Positions 1-8,107 of a stretch of 32,775 nucleotides of DNA are shown here, one piece after another. Position numbers and translations under genes: made by a program. The stretch comes from Crocosphaera sp. GTDB lineage: Bacteria > Cyanobacteriota > Cyanobacteriia > Cyanobacteriales > Microcystaceae. The stretch is from the NCBI RefSeq assembly GCF_030064895.1, contig NZ_JASJEB010000037.1, positions 1 to 32,775 on the forward strand, read 5' to 3'. Under the pieces are notes generated by a model, which had not been told where the DNA came from, ran no database searches, and saw nothing but the letters and a program-made list of their open reading frames with translations. Position 1 is the stretch's first letter. Each line of letters begins with the position of its first letter.

Positions 1-371
1 ATCTTAATAAAATTGAGCGATGCTGGTCATGGTTAAAGAGTCGAATTCGTAAAAAAATTAGTCAATTCAAGTGTCTTCGGGATGCCATAGAAGATGTGCT
101 TCGCACAGTGTCCTAACCGCCTTGGCGGTTGCTATATCTAACTCCGAACCCCGAACTCCGAACTCCGCTGCGTAGCACGACGAAGTCGCCCTCCGAACTC
201 CTAAAACTAGAAAACTCTGTACTTCACAAGTATGGGAACTGCTATATATTTTCAGCGAGGAAGTTTCCTCAAGAAAGCAACGAAAGCAAGTTTTAATATT
301 TGCTTTACAAATATTTTTAAGCTAAGGTAGCAGTAGAAATTGACTGATAACTAATAATTTGGTAAGTCGAA
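1..371. repeat. Repeat-rich intergenic start of window
   Basis: I see no gene here. The stretch holds a heptamer run (ACTCCGA-like units, about 141-167, with a further partial unit at 191-201). It also holds two 29-nt segments that each end in TGCTATAT, at 109-137 and 219-247. The first matches the right terminal repeat of the hairpin element at 21956-22060. The second is the reverse complement of the left terminal repeat of the element at 27489-27587. Short GC-rich palindromes such as GTGCTTCGCAC (97-107) lie between them. This looks like debris of MITE-like elements. Confidence 0.55.
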
Positions 372-1181
372 ATGGATTTATTAATTACAGCCATTACCCT
401 TCCTTTTGTCTTTGCTTTTGGTGCTTGTATAGGTAGCTTTCTTAACGTAGTTATTTATCGCTTACCAGAAGGAATTTCTTTAATTCATCCTCCTTCCCGT
501 TGTCCCCATTGTGGACATCGTTTGGGAAAAACGGAGAATGTACCAATATTTGGTTGGTTATGGTTACGGGGACGCTGTCGTTGGTGTGGTGGGCCGATTT
601 CGGCGCGTTATCCTTTAATAGAAGGTATCACCGGTTTATTATTTTGTGGTGTATTCTTGCAATATCAATTCACTCTGATAACTATGGGTTATTGGGTGTT
701 AGTTAGTTGGTTGGTTTCTCTTGCTATGATTGATTTTGATACCATGACCTTACCAGGAGAATTAACTAAGTCAGGGTTAATATTGGGGTTAATCTTTCAA
801 GGGATAATTGGTTGGCAAGTTGCTCAAACTCCTGAGTATTTAATGACAGCTATCGGCAGTGCAGTATTAGGAATTTGGTTATTTTGTATTGTTCGTTGGG
901 GTGGTACTTGGGTTTTTGGGAAAGAAGCGTTAGGAGGAGGAGATTCTAAGTTAGCTGCTATGATAGGTGCTTGGTTAGGATGGAAATATCTTTTAGTGAC
1001 CAGTTTTTTGGCTTGTTTAGTGGGTTCTTTCTTTGGTATTGGTGGCATGATGTTAGGATTTCTTGGCCGTCTTCAACACTTCCCTTTTGGTCCATTTTTA
1101 GCCTTGGGTGCAATTTTAAGTTTATTTTGGGGAGAAATTATTATTTCTACTTATGTTCAGAACTTTTTCCCTTTAAGTTAA
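372..1181 (+). CDS. pilD: Prepilin peptidase (A24A family, PilD-like)
   Basis: Integral-membrane aspartic protease that cleaves, and in this family usually N-methylates, type IV prepilins at the cytoplasmic face. The 269-residue protein has the expected length. An N-terminal hydrophobic segment (about 5-28) precedes the cytoplasmic loop with two CxxC pairs (C44/C47 and C69/C72), the zinc-binding signature of the methylating branch. The catalytic aspartates are most likely D121 in AMIDFDTMTLP and D191 in GGGDSKLAAMIG. Several further hydrophobic helices follow. The usual LPD motif reads LPG here, but the two key aspartates are kept. It stands alone: no pilin genes are nearby. The start codon has only a weak upstream ribosome site (GGTAAG). 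Type IV pili drive motility and DNA uptake in cyanobacteria. Confidence 0.93.
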   Translation: MDLLITAITLPFVFAFGACIGSFLNVVIYRLPEGISLIHPPSRCPHCGHRLGKTENVPIFGWLWLRGRCRWCGGPISARYPLIEGITGLLFCGVFLQYQFTLITMGYWVLVSWLVSLAMIDFDTMTLPGELTKSGLILGLIFQGIIGWQVAQTPEYLMTAIGSAVLGIWLFCIVRWGGTWVFGKEALGGGDSKLAAMIGAWLGWKYLLVTSFLACLVGSFFGIGGMMLGFLGRLQHFPFGPFLALGAILSLFWGEIIISTYVQNFFPLS

Positions 1182-1303
1182 TAGGAGATAGTTACTTTTA
1201 TTATTATGTTTACTGTTAATTTCAGCCGTTTTTTTGGCAGTAGAAGCATTAAAATGCTTGCTACATTTTTTCCATTCAACTAATACTAAATGAGGAAAAC
1301 CTG

Positions 1304-1879
1304 ATGATCATGCAAACTGAAAAACAACAAACCTACAGCCCTCAAGAATATTTAGACTTAGAAATTGAGGCTACAGATCGTCATGAATATAGAAACGGAG
1401 AAATTATTGTTATGTCTGGTGGAACCCCTAATCATAATAGAATTACCCTTAATTTTGGTAGTGTCCTTAATTTCTCTTTCAAAGGTCAACCCTATGATGT
1501 TTTTATCACCGATCAACGTCTATGGATTCCTAGTACAAAAACTTATACCTATCCTGATATTATGATTGTTCAAGGAGAAATACAATTACAAGAGGGAAGA
1601 AACGATATAATTACTAATCCTTTATTAATAGCTGAAGTGTTATCTCAATCTACAGAAGCTTATGATCGTGGTAATAAATTTACTGCTTATCGCACCATTC
1701 CTAGTTTACAAGAATATATTTTAATTGAACAATATAGACCGCATATTGAACAATTTAGTAAAACTGAATCTGGACAATGGTTATTATCTGATTATGACGG
1801 AAAAGAAGCCACTATTACTTTAAAATCTCTTTCTTTGGAAATTTCCCTTTCCGACATTTATGATAAAGTTAATTTTTAA
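1304..1879 (+). CDS. Uma2 family endonuclease-fold protein (DUF820)
   Basis: Belongs to the Uma2/DUF820 family, a PD-(D/E)xK nuclease-fold group greatly expanded in cyanobacteria; the cellular role is unknown. The 191 residues match the family length. The likely catalytic residues are present: D85 in YTYPDIMIV, E111 in LLIAEVLS and K125 in DRGNKF. The usual C-terminal part with PSLQEYILIEQ follows. The start at 1304 is favoured over the ATG two codons later because GAGG lies 8 nt upstream. It is a single-gene unit between the prepilin peptidase and the DUF5132 gene. Copies are often linked to mobile DNA, and tnpB lies about 0.7 kb downstream. The fold assignment is secure; nuclease activity is not shown. 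Confidence 0.88.
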   Translation: MIMQTEKQQTYSPQEYLDLEIEATDRHEYRNGEIIVMSGGTPNHNRITLNFGSVLNFSFKGQPYDVFITDQRLWIPSTKTYTYPDIMIVQGEIQLQEGRNDIITNPLLIAEVLSQSTEAYDRGNKFTAYRTIPSLQEYILIEQYRPHIEQFSKTESGQWLLSDYDGKEATITLKSLSLEISLSDIYDKVNF

Positions 1880-2127
1880 AATAAAGATACTTTATCAATG
1901 GATAATTAATTATTAATAATATCAGAGAAAAAATAAATTTAAGCAGGGTATCTTATTTGTAATAACTATTGCTAGAAGTTATCAATTAAGATATTAAGAT
2001 TTATTAAAAAAACTAACGATTTAGCCAATATTTAGTATTAAACTCTAACCCTTAAGTAAAAGAGAGTTACACTAGAAATGAGAGGTAAAGAAAAGTTTAT
2101 GATAAAGTTAAAGAGGTGAAAATTATC

Positions 2128-2412
2128 ATGCTTAAAGATTTAGTTCCCCAACTCGGTCTTAAAAATATTGCAGAAGACCTTGGTATTCCTGGAATTACTG
2201 CTATTGTTTTACTTCCTGTATTAATTCCCGTTGCAGGAAAAGCAGCTAAACCAATCGCTAAAGCAACTATTAAAGGTGGAGTTGTCCTTTATGAAAAAGG
2301 TAAAGGAGTGATTGCTAATGTGGGTGAAACCTTTGAAGATATGGTCGCTGAATCTTTAGCTGAATTAGCTGAAGAAAGAACCGAAACACCTGCGATCGCT
2401 GAAGGGGGTTGA
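2128..2412 (+). CDS. Small DUF5132-type protein
   Basis: About 94 residues. It opens with a short amphipathic segment, then a hydrophobic stretch (GITAIVLLPVLIPVAG). A conserved-looking KPIAKATIKGGVVLYEKGK block and an acidic, Ala/Glu-rich tail follow. This pattern fits the DUF5132 family of small cyanobacterial proteins of unknown function. The reading frame opens earlier with GTG at 2116, but AGAGG (2112-2116) sits at good distance before ATG 2128, so I use the ATG. The tail includes a HIP1 site (2392-2399). The gene ends only about 12 bp before the probable left end of the IS200/IS605 element, so its original downstream flank is probably displaced. Association with membranes is likely from the hydrophobic segment but unproven. 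Confidence 0.75.
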   Translation: MLKDLVPQLGLKNIAEDLGIPGITAIVLLPVLIPVAGKAAKPIAKATIKGGVVLYEKGKGVIANVGETFEDMVAESLAELAEERTETPAIAEGG

Positions 2413-2424
2413 AGGAATTATCTT

Positions 2425-3929
2425 AAATGTCGGATTGAAGACCCTCGGTTTTACAGACGGGATGAAAATCCCACCAACAAACAAACCTATGCTTGGTGCG
2501 CGTGCTGGTTCGGAGGGAACCTCTGAACAGTTCGCTCCGCTTTTAGCTTCTTTAAACAAAATTTACACAAAAAGTCACCTTCTGTAAGCTAAAATAGAAC
2601 CATGCTAACCATGACCTACGAGTACAAACTGCAACCGACTCCTGAACAGATTGATATCATCGAGGAAACTCTTGATGTGTGTCGTTCTGTCTGGAATTTT
2701 GCCCTAGGTCAGCGCAAAGATTGGTGCGCCTCTCGTAAGTCTCCTGTAAATGCTTGCTCCCTCAATTGTGAATATATCATCTCTGCTGATGCGCCTTTCC
2801 CAAATTACCATCGGCAAGCCAAGGAACTAACCGATGCTAAAAAGCAATATCCTCAGTTAAAGACTGTCCATTCTCAAGTTCTTCAGCAAACGTTAAGAGC
2901 TTTGGATAGAGCTTGGGATGACATGAGAGCCAGAGGTTTTGGTTTTCCACGCTTTAAGAACAAGTATCGTCTGCGTTCCTTTGTCTTTCCACAGCTAGGA
3001 AAAGACCCTATAAGAAATGATGCTGTTAAGCTTCCGAAACTAGGATGGGTTAAGTGGAGACTATCTCGACCGATTCGGGAAGGTTTTGAAGTTAAGCAAG
3101 CTAGGGTGGTTAGAAAAGCATCTGGTTACTTTGTGATGCTGTCACTACAGTTAGATGTTGATATTCCGAGTCCTATGGCTCATGGTCATCCTAGAGGGTT
3201 GGACTTGGGCTACGACAAGTTTGTTGCAACCAGTGACGCACAAGAGATTAAACGACCTCGATTCCTCAAAACCCTACAGAGTGAGCTTAGATTGCTACAA
3301 CGTAGGTTAAGGAATAAGCAGAAAGGGTCGAATAATCGACACAAATTAAACCAAAAAATAGCTAGGTTACATCAGCGTATTTCTGATACCAGAAAAGACT
3401 GGCATTTTAAGTTGGCTCATCATCTTTGCGATGGTGCTGGAATGATATTTGTAGAAGATATCAACTTTGTCAGTTGGCAAAGAGGAATCCTCTCAAAGCA
3501 TAGTGCTGATGCTGGCTTTGGCCAGTTCGTGAACATCTTAGAGTGGGTATGTTTTCGGAGAGATGTCTACTTTGCCAAGGTCAACAAGGATGGTACGAGC
3601 CAGACTTGTCCCAACTGTGGCGCACACACAGGAAAGAAAACTTTAGATGTCAGGGTTCATTACTGTAATGAGTGTGGCTACACAACGACAAGAGATGTAG
3701 CCGCTTCTCAAGAGATAAGGAATAGAGGAATTGCTGCGCTAGGGCATAGCGTAGGGGGTCGGTTTGCGTCCTCTGGGGAAATCTCAGAGACGTTTCGACC
3801 CAAAAATGTCTGTGGACTGGAAGCGACGGGGAGTATTGGTCACAATACTCTAGTTAGCACAGGAAGAAGCAGAAAACTACCATCGTGAGGTGTTAGAATC
3901 CCTCGACTTCGTCGACGGGAGTATGTCAA
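2425..3929 (+). mobile_element. IS200/IS605-family element carrying only tnpB
   Basis: A single-gene element with no tnpA. The right end is clear: GAAT (3896-3899), a hairpin made of CCCTCGAC / GTCGACGGG (3900-3919) with one bulged C, then GTATG and TCAA (3926-3929). GAAT beside a hairpin with TCAA at the tip is the guide and cleavage arrangement known for IS608-type right ends. The left end is less sure. A hairpin at 2442-2461 (CCCTC / GACGGG) repeats the base of the right-end stem including the bulged C. Further stem-loops lie at 2459-2472 (GGGAT-GAAA-ATCCC) and 2508-2528 (GTTCGGAGG / CCTCTGAAC). The left boundary is therefore put near 2425-2455. Without tnpA it would need a Y1 transposase in trans. 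Confidence 0.65.
2602..3888 (+). CDS. tnpB: TnpB, RNA-guided nuclease of an IS200/IS605 element
   Basis: TnpB proteins use an RNA transcribed from the element's right end to cut DNA beside a transposon-associated motif, which favours retention of the element. The 428-residue protein has the N-terminal helix-turn-helix/WED-like part (YEYKLQPTPEQ), and the RuvC centre looks intact: D201 in RGLDLGYDKF, E285 in IFVEDINF and D365 in TTRDVAAS. The zinc ribbon cysteines C336, C339, C355 and C358 are present. A C-terminal extension of about 50 residues follows the last RuvC motif, and its codons overlap the region expected to give the guide RNA scaffold. A second possible start (ATG 2611) lies three codons in. 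The protein looks full length and potentially active; no tnpA lies beside it. Confidence 0.93.
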   Translation: MLTMTYEYKLQPTPEQIDIIEETLDVCRSVWNFALGQRKDWCASRKSPVNACSLNCEYIISADAPFPNYHRQAKELTDAKKQYPQLKTVHSQVLQQTLRALDRAWDDMRARGFGFPRFKNKYRLRSFVFPQLGKDPIRNDAVKLPKLGWVKWRLSRPIREGFEVKQARVVRKASGYFVMLSLQLDVDIPSPMAHGHPRGLDLGYDKFVATSDAQEIKRPRFLKTLQSELRLLQRRLRNKQKGSNNRHKLNQKIARLHQRISDTRKDWHFKLAHHLCDGAGMIFVEDINFVSWQRGILSKHSADAGFGQFVNILEWVCFRRDVYFAKVNKDGTSQTCPNCGAHTGKKTLDVRVHYCNECGYTTTRDVAASQEIRNRGIAALGHSVGGRFASSGEISETFRPKNVCGLEATGSIGHNTLVSTGRSRKLPS

Positions 3930-3945
3930 CTGCTTAGATTTTGAA
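3740..3945 (+). ncRNA. Predicted omega RNA (reRNA) with guide
   Basis: In this family the guide RNA covers the tnpB 3' end plus the right end, and reads into flanking DNA as guide. The segment includes a CTCTG...CAGAG stem inside the tnpB tail (about 3770-3790) and the right-end hairpin at 3900-3919. By rule the guide starts after TCAA at 3929, so it would be roughly 3930-3945 (CTGCTTAGATTTTGAA). The 5' limit is a guess and no transcript is known. Confidence 0.35.
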
Positions 3946-3974
3946 ATTTTTACCGCTATCCTAAAGGAGTAAAT

Positions 3975-5147
3975 ATGGCAACATTATTAGAACAGTTGAA
4001 AGGATTTACCGTTGTCGTTGCTGATACAGGGGATATTCAAGCAATTGAAACCTTTACCCCCCGTGATGCCACCACAAACCCTTCTTTAATCACCGCAGCA
4101 GCCCAAATGCCACAATATCAGTCTATTGTGGATGATACCTTAAAAACTGCTAGAAACGAGTTAGGAAAAGATGCCGATGAGTCAGCGGTTGTTACTCTGG
4201 CTTTTGATCGTTTAGCGGTTGCTTTTGGCTTAAAAATCCTGGAAATTGTTCCGGGTCGTGTTTCTACAGAGGTAGATGCTCGTTTATCTTATGATACCGA
4301 AGCAACTCTGGAAAAAGCCCGTTATCTAATTTCTGAATACGAAAAAGCAGGGGTTTCCCGTGATCGCATTCTAATTAAAATTGCCTCTACTTGGGAAGGG
4401 ATTAAAGCAGCAGAAATTTTAGAAAAAGAAGGGATTCACTGTAATCTAACTTTACTATTTGGAATGCACCAAGCAGTGGCTTGTGCAGAAGCTAATGTTA
4501 CTCTCATTTCTCCTTTTGTTGGTCGTATTTTAGACTGGTATAAAAAAGAAACAGGAAAAGAATATGCCCCCACAGAAGATCCTGGAGTAATTTCTGTTAC
4601 CAGGATCTATAATTATTACAAAAAGTTCGGTCACAAAACCGAAGTTATGGGCGCGAGTTTCCGTAATATCGGCGAAATTTGTGAGTTAGCTGGTTGCGAT
4701 TTATTAACTATTTCTCCTAAGTTATTAGATCAGTTAAATTCCACGGAAGAAACTTTACCCCGTAAGCTAGATCCCGAAGCTGCTGCGAAGATGGATCTTG
4801 AAAAAATTGCTATAGATAAGGCGATTTTTGATAAGATGCACCAAGAAGATAAAATGGCTTACGAAAAGCTAGATGAGGGGATTAAAGGTTTTACCAAAGC
4901 CTTAGAAACTTTGGAAGAAATGCTCAAAGAAAGATTAACTCGTATCGAAGGAGAAACACGGGTTAATAACGCTGCTGCTGATATTTTCCGAGTTTATGAT
5001 TTGGATGGCGATGGCTTCATTACTCGTGAAGAATGGGCAGGAACTGATCTCGTTTTTGATGCTATTGATGTTAACCACGATGGTAAAATTACCCCCGAAG
5101 AAATGGCCGCAGGGTTAGGGGCTGCTATTCGTTTAGTTGAAGCTTAA
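3975..5147 (+). CDS. tal: Transaldolase with C-terminal EF-hand pair
   Basis: Transaldolase (TalB-type) moves a dihydroxyacetone unit between sugar phosphates in the pentose phosphate pathway, linking sedoheptulose 7-phosphate, erythrose 4-phosphate, fructose 6-phosphate and glyceraldehyde 3-phosphate in the cytosol. The barrel covers about residues 1-320. The Schiff-base lysine is K135 in [12 protein letters not shown], with TTNPSL near the N-terminus. Residues 335-390 add two EF-hand loops, at 342-353 ([12 protein letters not shown]) and 365-376 ([12 protein letters not shown]). Both have the expected acidic positions and the central Gly, so calcium binding is likely. A strong AAAGGAG lies 7 nt before the ATG. 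The IS right end lies only 45 bp upstream, so the native promoter may have been displaced. The fusion occurs in other cyanobacteria; its role is unknown. Confidence 0.95.
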   Translation: MATLLEQLKGFTVVVADTGDIQAIETFTPRDATTNPSLITAAAQMPQYQSIVDDTLKTARNELGKDADESAVVTLAFDRLAVAFGLKILEIVPGRVSTEVDARLSYDTEATLEKARYLISEYEKAGVSRDRILIKIASTWEGIKAAEILEKEGIHCNLTLLFGMHQAVACAEANVTLISPFVGRILDWYKKETGKEYAPTEDPGVISVTRIYNYYKKFGHKTEVMGASFRNIGEICELAGCDLLTISPKLLDQLNSTEETLPRKLDPEAAAKMDLEKIAIDKAIFDKMHQEDKMAYEKLDEGIKGFTKALETLEEMLKERLTRIEGETRVNNAAADIFRVYDLDGDGFITREEWAGTDLVFDAIDVNHDGKITPEEMAAGLGAAIRLVEA

Positions 5148-5206
5148 TTACTTGTTTTAACTGGTAATTGGTAATAGGAAAGGGTCGATTATACCAGTTT
5201 TCTAAA

Positions 5207-5234
5207 GTAGGGGTCAACGACCGTTGACCCCTAC
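5207..5234. repeat. Perfect inverted repeat after tal
   Basis: Two perfect 13-bp arms (GTAGGGGTCAACG at 5207-5219 and its complement at 5222-5234) are separated by 2 bp. An 8-bp direct repeat TACCAGTT flanks it at 5192-5199 and 5252-5259. A related but degenerate copy is at 19291-19313. It may act as a tal terminator, but no T-run follows, so I call it a dispersed palindromic repeat. Confidence 0.7.
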
Positions 5235-5303
5235 AACCTTAACATCTGTAGTACCAGTTGATTAAAATGTGTTGATTTTCTGGTTTAAAATACTAAAAAA
5301 AAT

Positions 5304-6323
5304 ATGGATAAAAGTTTAGTAATTTCTCGCATTTTAGATGCTAATTTAGATCGGGCTAGGGAAGGTTTAAGAGTCGTTGAAGAATGGTGTCGCTTAGGTT
5401 TAGAAAATAGCGATTGGACGGATAAATGTAAGCAAATGCGCCAAGAAATTGCCCATTGGCATACATCAGACTTACGCAAAGCTAGAGATACTTCTAATGA
5501 CCCAGGAACGAGTTTATCCCACCCTCAAGAGGTAATAAGAGAGAATATAGAACAACTTTTACAAGCTAATTTATGTCGGGTTCAAGAAGCATTAAGGGTA
5601 TTAGAAGAATACGGCAAACTCTATGATCCTAATATGGGAAATGCCTTTAAAAAAATTCGTTACCAAGTTTATATTTTAGAGAGTGATTTATTACAATCTT
5701 ATCGCTACAAAAAGTTAATAAATTCTTCTTTATATTTAGTGACTTCCTCTACAGAAAATATATTTGAAATTGTTGAATCTGCTTTAAAAGGTGGTTTAAC
5801 TTTGGTTCAATATAGAAAGAAAAATATAGATGACATAATTCGCCTAGAAATGGCTCAAAAACTGTGTGAATTATGCCACAAATATGATGCTTTATTTATT
5901 GTTAATGATCGTGCAGATATCGCTTTAGAAGTTAACGCAGACGGGGTTCATTTAGGACAACAAGATATTCCCGTATCCTTAGCAAGACGAATTTTAGGAC
6001 CGAATAAAATTATCGGACGTTCCACCACAAACCCCCAAGAAATGGCGAAAGCGATCGCAGAAAAAGCAGACTATATTGGTGTTGGCCCCGTCTATGCAAC
6101 CCCCACTAAACCTGATAAAAAACCAGCCGGTTTGGAATATGTTAAATATGCAAAGGAAAATTCTCCCATTCCTTGGTTTGCTATTGGTGGAATTGATCAG
6201 CATAATGTTACCGAAGTAATGGCATCTGGGGCAACTCAAGTTGCTTTAGTTCGTGCTATTATGGAAGCAAATGATCCAGAAAAAACAACAGCAAAATTGT
6301 TAAAACAATTCAAGGAAAAATAA
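5304..6323 (+). CDS. thiE: Thiamine-phosphate synthase, two-domain cyanobacterial form
   Basis: Joins the pyrimidine (HMP-PP) and thiazole phosphate moieties to make thiamine phosphate. At 339 residues it is much longer than the roughly 210-residue single-domain enzyme. Residues about 1-135 form a helical N-terminal domain with an internal repeat (RAREGLRVVEEW and RVQEALRVLEEY). The barrel from about 142 has the family motifs: TLVQYRKKN, FIVNDRADIALE, ADGVHLGQQD, IGRSTTNPQE, DYIGVGPVYATPTK and WFAIGGI. This long form is normal in cyanobacteria; the function of the extra domain is not clear. thiS follows after 3 bp, so the two are surely cotranscribed. I see no TPP riboswitch upstream. Confidence 0.95.
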   Translation: MDKSLVISRILDANLDRAREGLRVVEEWCRLGLENSDWTDKCKQMRQEIAHWHTSDLRKARDTSNDPGTSLSHPQEVIRENIEQLLQANLCRVQEALRVLEEYGKLYDPNMGNAFKKIRYQVYILESDLLQSYRYKKLINSSLYLVTSSTENIFEIVESALKGGLTLVQYRKKNIDDIIRLEMAQKLCELCHKYDALFIVNDRADIALEVNADGVHLGQQDIPVSLARRILGPNKIIGRSTTNPQEMAKAIAEKADYIGVGPVYATPTKPDKKPAGLEYVKYAKENSPIPWFAIGGIDQHNVTEVMASGATQVALVRAIMEANDPEKTTAKLLKQFKEK

Positions 6324-6326
6324 ACA

Positions 6327-6545
6327 ATGAATAGTAGTGAAACAATTAAGTTACAAGTGAATGGTGAGGAAAAAACTTGTTCATCTGGAAATAACTTACC
6401 TCAGTTTTTAGTAGCAATGGGACTTAACCCCCGTTTAATTGCTGTTGAATATAATGGGGAAATTTTACACAGGCAATACTGGGAAAATACGATGTTAAAA
6501 ACAGGCGATCAATTAGAAATTGTTACTATTGTGGGAGGCGGTTAA
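6327..6545 (+). CDS. thiS: ThiS sulfur carrier protein
   Basis: A small ubiquitin-fold protein that carries sulfur as a C-terminal thiocarboxylate for thiazole synthesis. The 72 residues include the N-terminal IKLQVNGEE strand and end in VTIVGGG, which supplies the terminal Gly-Gly needed for adenylation. It starts 3 bp after the thiE stop, with AAGGA in the end of thiE as ribosome site. The pairing with thiE makes a thiamine operon. The other thiazole genes (thiG, thiO, thiF) are not in this window. Confidence 0.95.
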   Translation: MNSSETIKLQVNGEEKTCSSGNNLPQFLVAMGLNPRLIAVEYNGEILHRQYWENTMLKTGDQLEIVTIVGGG

Positions 6546-6592
6546 GTAATTAATAATTAACAAGTAATAATTAATAATTAATGAGGTCTAAC

Positions 6593-7255
6593 ATGGCGAA
6601 TCAAACATTGGGATTAGAATCTAATTTATATCAATACTTTCAACAGGTTTCTGTTAGAGAAGCAGAAGTATTAAAAGAGTTGCGCGAAGAAACTAAAAAG
6701 CAGCCAATGGCTATAATGCAAATTGCACCAGAACAAGGTCAATTTATGGCTTTATTGGTGCAGTTAATGGGGGCAAAAAAAACCCTAGATATTGGTGTTT
6801 TTACAGGATATAGTGCTTTGGTTGTTGCCTTAGCTTTACCTGCTGATGGTCAAGTTATTGCCTGTGACGTTGATGAAGAAACAACACAAATAGCCCAACA
6901 ATTTTGGGAAAAAGCTGGTGTCGCTCATAAAATTGATTTACGTATTGCCCCTGCTTTAGAAACACTAGATCAACTTATTGCAGAAGGACAAAGTAATAGT
7001 TTTGATTTTGCCTTTATTGATGCCGATAAAAGTAATTATAATAATTATTATGAAAAAGCTTTATGGTTAGTTAAACCAGGAGGATTAATCGCCATTGATA
7101 ACGTATTATGGAGCGGAAGAGTTGCTGATACTGATGTTAAAGATAATCGCACACAAAAAATTAGAAACTTTAATCAAAAATTGCATCAAGATCCGAGAAT
7201 TGTCATAAGTATGCTTCCTCTTGCAGATGGATTAACCTTAGCTTTAAAGAAATAA
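6593..7255 (+). CDS. Class I SAM-dependent O-methyltransferase (CCoAOMT type)
   Basis: Metal-dependent catechol/caffeoyl-CoA-type O-methyltransferase fold; the substrate is unknown. The 220 residues match the family length. The SAM motif is KTLDIGVFTGYSALVVALAL, followed by acidic VIACDVDEE at the end of strand 2. The metal-site aspartates are probably those in FAFIDADKSNYNNYYE, with the later IAIDNVLWSGRV motif. The frame is open from ATG 6581, but GAGG inside that leader sits properly before ATG 6593, so the shorter start is chosen. It lies 47 bp after thiS in the same direction and may be part of that transcript, though nothing ties it to thiamine synthesis. Cyanobacterial members methylate small catechol-type compounds. 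Confidence 0.9.
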   Translation: MANQTLGLESNLYQYFQQVSVREAEVLKELREETKKQPMAIMQIAPEQGQFMALLVQLMGAKKTLDIGVFTGYSALVVALALPADGQVIACDVDEETTQIAQQFWEKAGVAHKIDLRIAPALETLDQLIAEGQSNSFDFAFIDADKSNYNNYYEKALWLVKPGGLIAIDNVLWSGRVADTDVKDNRTQKIRNFNQKLHQDPRIVISMLPLADGLTLALKK

Positions 7256-7311
7256 ACATAGTCTATAATTAAAAAGTTGCAATAAGAGAAAATTTAATCT
7301 GGGTTCAGACT

Positions 7312-7854
7312 ATGAAGTTCTTGATAAATCTTAACATCATGTTGGTTTCTTGTTTGGCAATATTCCCCAATGTTGTCAAGGCCGAGGAAATATTATTGTT
7401 GAATCTTCAATACAGATCCGATACAACCACAACCAGAGAAATTCAGTTTTATGGCAATGATATTGATCCTAATTCTACATCTATTGACGATAGTTTTTCA
7501 CTAAAAATAGACGGGGAATCAATTGAGATACCAGAGCAACTTTATAGACGACTTGATAGGTTAAGACGTAGTTTTAGCTATGACAGTCTTTCAGGAGGAA
7601 TTCAAGAACCCTCAGAAACAAGAGTTATTTGTAATTTAGGAGGACCGGCTGAGGGAATGATTCTTGAAGCTCGCTATCTGACTTATAATTCTGAATGGAA
7701 GATTGTTGATCATGAAATGCGGCCAGTATTTGGTATGGCTGAAAACTGTTTATTCAAAGAACTTTACACACCGGTTAATTCAAATGCAAGGGAAGATGCG
7801 CGAGGGGTGATTGAAATTTTGAATACCTTAAGTTTGCTAGGTCACTCAGATTAA
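7312..7854 (+). CDS. Exported protein of unknown function
   Basis: 180 residues with a probable signal peptide: MKFLINLNIMLVSCLAIFPNVVKAEE has a charged start, a hydrophobic core and a likely cut after KA. The mature part looks globular and beta-rich, with two cysteines (in VICNLGGPAEG and ENCLFKEL) that could pair in the periplasm. I recognise no family. It lies between the O-methyltransferase and rbfA with gaps of 56 and about 250 bp, so it is probably monocistronic. I see no strong ribosome site. The length, signal peptide and codon use like the neighbours support a real gene. Confidence 0.7.
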   Translation: MKFLINLNIMLVSCLAIFPNVVKAEEILLLNLQYRSDTTTTREIQFYGNDIDPNSTSIDDSFSLKIDGESIEIPEQLYRRLDRLRRSFSYDSLSGGIQEPSETRVICNLGGPAEGMILEARYLTYNSEWKIVDHEMRPVFGMAENCLFKELYTPVNSNAREDARGVIEILNTLSLLGHSD

Positions 7855-8107
7855 ATAATGACTTTTTTCAAATTTATAATGCTCAAAAATGCCCATTAAT
7901 TTGTCTTGTCAACCAGCAACTTATTGTTTAGTTTTCTTCTGTTCTACCTCATCATTGTGGAGTTTAGACTAACTACCAATAAATCAAACCTTACAGTCAC
8001 TTTCGCCAAAACCTAGATACAAAGTAGTTTTGATTGCTATACTATCTAGAGTAGTGGTTAATAAAACCCTAAATATTGCCCACATTAGTCAAAAAAAGGG
8101 GGCGAAA

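Noticed and set aside
2365-2559. Minus-strand small open frame across the IS left end
   Set aside because: Overlaps the end of the DUF5132 gene and terminal hairpins of the element; composition follows the repeats and no ribosome site is seen.
5235-5303. TPP riboswitch before thiE
   Set aside because: Only about 70 bp is available between the palindrome and thiE, and I do not see the conserved CUGAGA and ACCUG-type core.
6327-7255. O-methyltransferase as a thiamine pathway enzyme
   Set aside because: Proximity is the only link; the sequence is an ordinary catechol-type O-methyltransferase and thiamine synthesis needs no such step.
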